Assembly: GCA_023376005.1 (NCBI GenBank)
Contig: CM042145.1
Span: 59,346,115-59,410,114, forward strand
DNA from: Doryteuthis pealeii
Taxonomy: Eukaryota > Mollusca > Cephalopoda > Myopsida > Loliginidae
Length of the DNA: 64,000 nucleotides
Direction of reading: 5' to 3'
Shown here: one piece after another, positions 61,918 to 64,000 of the stretch
Numbering within the stretch: the stretch's first letter is position 1
Layout: each line of letters opens with the position of its first letter
Made by a program: the position numbers and the translations under genes
The notes under the pieces: model-generated
Databases searched by the model: none
Seen by the model: the letters and a program-made list of their open reading frames with translations, nothing else
What the model was told of the DNA's origin: nothing

Positions 61918-62283
61918 TCTTATTATAATGGAGATTGTGGGTTTGTCTGTCTGTAACCGAAACTATATTACTATACAAGCCACAATTCCCTTTGTTATTT
62001 ACATTACATTCTACCTTACTTTATTTTATTTAAACCTCAATTATTGATAAAATTGTTTTACATCATTAAGACTGTTAACAATATCTACATACTAATAACA
62101 TGCAATTGTATTTATATACTACAAAATAGCGGTTTACAGTGTGAATGGAAAGGCTATTTGCATATTGATCCTAAAAATGTGATTTTAATAAATATATGCT
62201 TAGTATTATTGATTTCTAATTGTTTAGTTTTATCTTATGAATATGAGCAAAATTCTCTTCAATAAATCTTAAAAGAAATCCCT
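61918..62283 (+). mobile_element. Helitron family 1, 3'-truncated
   Basis: 5' TCTTATTATAATGGAGATTG. Collinear with 21246-21600 up to AAAAGAAATCC, then replaced by an (AT)-rich tract. The plus-strand frame 62044-62265 (73 codons, ending SNCLVLSYEYEQNSLQ) corresponds to the frames in the copies at 32188 and 60028, with a short C-terminal extension. Confidence 0.75.
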
Positions 62284-62312
62284 AATTATATATATATATC
62301 AATCATATATCA

Positions 62313-62346
<34 letters not shown>
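62284..62346. repeat. (AT)n-rich tract
   Basis: Interrupts the Helitron. Confidence 0.9.
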
Positions 62347-62350
<4 letters not shown>

Positions 62351-62725
62351 ACTAAAAGTGGAGGAATCATATGTAATTAGGGAGGTAATATTTTATTATG
62401 GAATAAAATAAAGGGGGATACACGAAGGCCTTTTCGACCGGTACTTTTCAAGTATATACACCGGCGACGAATAAAAGTCAGATTGTATAAGAAATTCAGA
62501 AGAACGAATGGGGGTGAGCCAGAGGGGGGACAAATAAAAAAAAAAATAAAAGGGGGGAGAAAGGGGGTATGTATGAACCCTAGGTTGAAACGGTTAGAAG
62601 TGTCTCCCAGTAAATAGAGAGTGTTTTGTAGTTTGTTTGCACAGAGTAGGCCGGGAAAAAGAAATATAAACAGCTTCGAGGATGGTTAAGTGCTGTGCAA
62701 AACGGAGAAGCCCTCGTCTGAATAA
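62347..62725. other. Unrecognised repeat-like sequence
   Basis: GAAGGCCTTTTCGACCGGTA and TATACACCGGCGACGAATAA are GC-rich modules of the kind found in SINE tails. G-runs at 62520-62570. No frame supported. Confidence 0.35.
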
Positions 62726-62728
<3 letters not shown>

Positions 62729-62782
<54 letters not shown>

Positions 62783-62798
62783 GTGTGTGTGTGTGTGA
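62729..62798. repeat. (AT)n-(GT)n microsatellite
   Basis: About 45 bp AT then (TG)n. Confidence 0.95.
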
Positions 62799-62799
62799 T

Positions 62800-63535
62800 C
62801 ACACATTTGTTCTTTTTTTATCTTTTGTTGATTATTTTTATTATCGTTTCATAATTTCTTCAATATTTTCTGTCCAGCTGCAGTAAATATTTTATTGTTT
62901 GTCAACTGATTATTTTGTCTAGTCTATTTGTATTCTTTTTTTAGTCTTTCTTTACGAGTTTTACAAATAATTTTCTAGGTTTGTTTTTAATTTTTATTCC
63001 AAGCATATATCATTTTTTTGTCTGTTTTTATTTTCTGACGCATCTGTTAGTTTCAATATAAATTCTCTGTTTTTAATTCTGTCTCGTATTACCTTCTTTT
63101 TTTTTTTTTAAATAAAAATTATATTTTTTATTGAATTATTGTATTATTTTTCTGTGAAACCGTTAATAATAATCTTTTTATTTTTTCCATTTACAAATAT
63201 ATAATTCTTTGTATTTGAATGTCTCATTTGTGATTTATATGAATAAATTTTCAGTTTAAAACAATTTTTGTTTCATTTAATGTTTTATTTACATAATTGA
63301 AGTGGGGGTTGGCCGTAATGTATAAGCTCCGATTGATTAATAAATTGATTTTAAAGGCATCTCAAACTGTCTACGCTTATTTTATGCTTTAATGTAAAAG
63401 AATCGCGTTTATTGTACGTTACTATATACCTTTTTGTATATTTGTTTCTTAAAAGTATTTCGTTGGTACAAAATTAGTACCTTAACAAGCATTCTTTGTT
63501 TTCACCTAAGTCTCATGAGAGAATTACCACAGGAA
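62800..63535. other. T-rich sequence with no recognised feature
   Basis: Strongly T-rich on the plus strand with no open frame. Confidence 0.5.
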
Positions 63536-63539
63536 GAAG

Positions 63540-63935
63540 TAATATGGTTTAGCATCTAGCCACACTGAAGAGACGTGAAACGGCAAAAAGGGTGTCTGTA
63601 GATGACTATTATATGCTCCCAAAACCCGGTAAAGCTCTCTAGAAGGGACTTTAAATCATTTTCACCGTTAGCGTAATGCAAAAGGCTCTCTGTTGTTTAC
63701 GGATTTAAGCTCTCTAGTGATCGTAGAATATATATACCAATGTATGTATTTATCAATTAAAAGTCCGCTTTTTGCTGGCAGCTGCAGACGACCGAGGTGT
63801 TAAGGAACTGGACTGATGAAAAGTCAGTCGGCTTTTGCTCTCGGCTAGAAGTAGTTGCTAAATCTAGAAGAGGCGTGAAACGTCGAAACACAGTGTCTAT
63901 GGATGTCAAAAAAGTAAAGTTAGTGGAGCAACCTA
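63540..63935 (+). repeat. SINE-like sequences with shared tail motif
   Basis: GAAGAGACGTGAAACGGCAA (63567) and GAAGAGGCGTGAAACGTCGA (63867) are tails of the same family, 300 bp apart. The second is followed by AACACAGTGTCTATGGATG, as in the SINE at 957-1083 (AACACTGTGTCTGTGGAT). Head regions are decayed (GACCGAGGTGTTAAGGAACT near 63788). Confidence 0.55.
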
Positions 63936-64000
63936 TTGTCAGTATCAGCAAGACAGCGAGGGTGTCAATCCCATTTTCTCTAGCACTTGTCCAAGGAGCG
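63935..64000 (-). repeat. SINE family A, cut by window end
   Basis: GTCAGTATCAGCAAGACAGC, GAGGGTGTCAATCCC, TAGCACTTGTCCAAGGAGCG: the 3' end of family A on the minus strand. Confidence 0.7.

Overview
This window is eukaryotic nuclear DNA from an AT-rich, repeat-dense animal genome. It holds many (AT)n, (CT)n and (CA)n microsatellites, tRNA-derived SINE-like repeats, non-autonomous Helitrons, foldback elements, and fragments of LINE and mariner-type transposases. The style fits a mollusc, and a cephalopod is plausible, but that is inferred from composition and repeat style only; no diagnostic gene is present. I see no intact protein-coding gene, no confident tRNA or rRNA gene, and no bacterial or phage-type gene organisation. 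Nearly all open frames over 60 codons are translations of microsatellites or of transposable elements.

Layout. 0-9 kb: foldbacks, tRNA-related SINEs, one arm (2.86-4.0 kb) of a repeat found again inverted near 39-40 kb, and two tandem copies of a host repeat that both carry a Helitron (6.8-8.4 kb). 9-20 kb: a CT block, a 52-bp minisatellite (11.66 kb), two 0.4-kb Helitrons (12.2 and 14.0 kb), a cluster of GC-rich hairpins (13.14-13.33 kb), a LINE reverse-transcriptase tail on the minus strand (16.2-16.8 kb), a near-perfect 257-bp palindrome (18.03 kb) and a possible transposase N-terminus (19.1 kb). 20-33 kb: a mariner 3' end containing a 28-bp minisatellite, several Helitrons, a 457-bp palindrome (27.1 kb) and a repeat that recurs beside AT microsatellites. 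33-45 kb: two oppositely oriented fragments of one LINE C-terminus, a palindromic TIR family, SINEs, an LTR-like segment, and a CT/CTAT block at 44.6 kb. 45-54 kb: an inverted SINE pair, one member of which is split by a Helitron and so reveals the empty site; a tandem array of tRNA-like units (47.0-47.6 kb); an inverted pair of a dispersed repeat; and a complete palindromic TIR element (52.5-53.2 kb). 54-64 kb: more Helitrons, low-complexity tracts, a tRNA-derived SINE, a 1-kb element bounded by short TIRs, and a SINE cut by the window end.

The elements are nested. Helitrons sit inside SINEs and older repeats, SINEs interrupt one arm of the inverted duplication, and minisatellites have grown inside transposon sequence. 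Relative insertion order can be read at several places. The most distinctive signals are the tRNA-like tandem array, the Helitron family with a readable A|T empty site, the two long palindromes, and the unexplained hairpin cluster at 13.2 kb.
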